DNA of 51,807 nt, taken from assembly GCA_019058165.1 (NCBI GenBank), contig JAHLVZ010000009.1:1-51807 (forward strand), in the 5' to 3' direction. Below the pieces are notes generated by a model that worked only from the letters and a program-made list of their open reading frames with translations, was not told the DNA's origin and made no database searches. The translations under genes were made by a program, and so were the position numbers. Source of the DNA: Candidatus Heimdallarchaeota archaeon. GTDB lineage: Archaea; Asgardarchaeota; Heimdallarchaeia; JABLTI01. Every line of letters begins with the position of its first letter. Positions within the stretch are counted from its first letter, which is position 1. Below, piece by piece: positions 51,645-51,807 of the stretch.

Positions 51645-51807
51645 ATGAGTCAAAAATCAGCTGTTAAAGAACCATTTTTTAATTCGGTGACTGAAAGCAT
51701 TAATTTTGCCAATCTAGGTGTCTTGGGTATACCTTGGGATGCATCTTCGTCTTTTAGACGAGGAGCTGCTGAAGGACCAACATTGATTCGTCATGCAACT
51801 TCTGGAC
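51645..51807 (+). CDS. Agmatinase/arginase family protein, 3' partial
   Basis: Only the first 54 residues are in the window. VLGIPWDASSSFRRGAAEGPTLIR is the N-terminal signature of ureohydrolases (agmatinase SpeB and archaeal relatives), which use two manganese ions to release urea. The metal-binding His/Asp motifs would lie beyond the window edge. AAGG lies two bases before the ATG, unusually close. Agmatinase is the likely activity in archaea (agmatine to putrescine), but other guanidino substrates cannot be excluded. The 186-bp gap upstream holds an AT-rich stretch with no supported gene. Confidence 0.75.
   Translation, partial: MSQKSAVKEPFFNSVTESINFANLGVLGIPWDASSSFRRGAAEGPTLIRHATSG

Noticed and set aside
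1..51807. tRNA or rRNA genes, insertion sequences, attachment sites
   Set aside because: I searched by eye for tRNA arm patterns, transposase motifs and terminal inverted repeats and found none that held up.

Overview
The window looks like a chromosomal segment of an AT-rich archaeon, most plausibly an Asgard archaeon of the Heimdallarchaeia type (inferred from gene content only). The reasons are TATA-like promoters with short leaders, a UPF0216/DUF61 protein, archaeal-style winged-helix regulators next to palindromic operators, leucine-rich-repeat and TPR paralogue families, frequent TTG starts, and enzymes typical of an anaerobic or mixed heterotroph. I see no rRNA, tRNA, CRISPR array, transposase or phage gene. 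The first gene is cut at its 5' end and the last at its 3' end.

Left part (1-14.7 kb): a metal-dependent amidohydrolase, a PurF-like phosphoribosyltransferase lacking the N-terminal nucleophile Cys, an old-yellow-enzyme oxidoreductase, a zinc-ribbon protein, UPF0216, an M20 peptidase, an orphan Eco57I-like adenine methylase, a frameshifted ABM-family monooxygenase, an iron alcohol dehydrogenase and a condensation-type acyltransferase. A two-gene set follows (C/T-type proline-racemase-family enzyme plus ornithine-cyclodeaminase-family reductase) that fits trans-3-hydroxy-L-proline conversion to L-proline.

14.7-20.7 kb (minus strand): a probable operon of DNA methylase, E2-like acyltransferase (frameshifted in an A-run), tail-anchored LRR protein, and two paralogous family 5 solute-binding proteins. 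In both binding proteins the two halves of the domain appear in swapped order, as in a circular permutation. No permease or ATPase gene lies beside them.

20.8-33.9 kb: the most unusual region. A winged-helix regulator and one L-2-amino-thiazoline-4-carboxylate (ATC) hydrolase-like gene diverge from an 11 kb, twelve-gene, one-strand array. The array has eight further ATC-hydrolase-like domains (two fused in one ORF by apparent stop loss), two large LRR proteins and three TIGR04076-like small proteins. Nine ATC-like domains in two subtypes share a three-cysteine pattern. The divergent promoter holds two tandem palindromes that are a good operator candidate.

33.9-42.8 kb (minus): a PIG-L-like protein with an altered metal/base motif, a winged-helix plus ferredoxin protein, and four tandem TPR paralogues sharing a conserved C-terminal tail and TTG starts.

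42.9-51.8 kb: three aldo/keto reductases diverging from a winged-helix regulator with two abutting 25-bp palindromes between them, a GlcD/GlcF-like 2-hydroxyacid dehydrogenase pair, a DDAH-like hydrolase, a small DUF4190-like membrane protein with a hairpin/T-run terminator, a TPR protein, and the start of an agmatinase-family gene.
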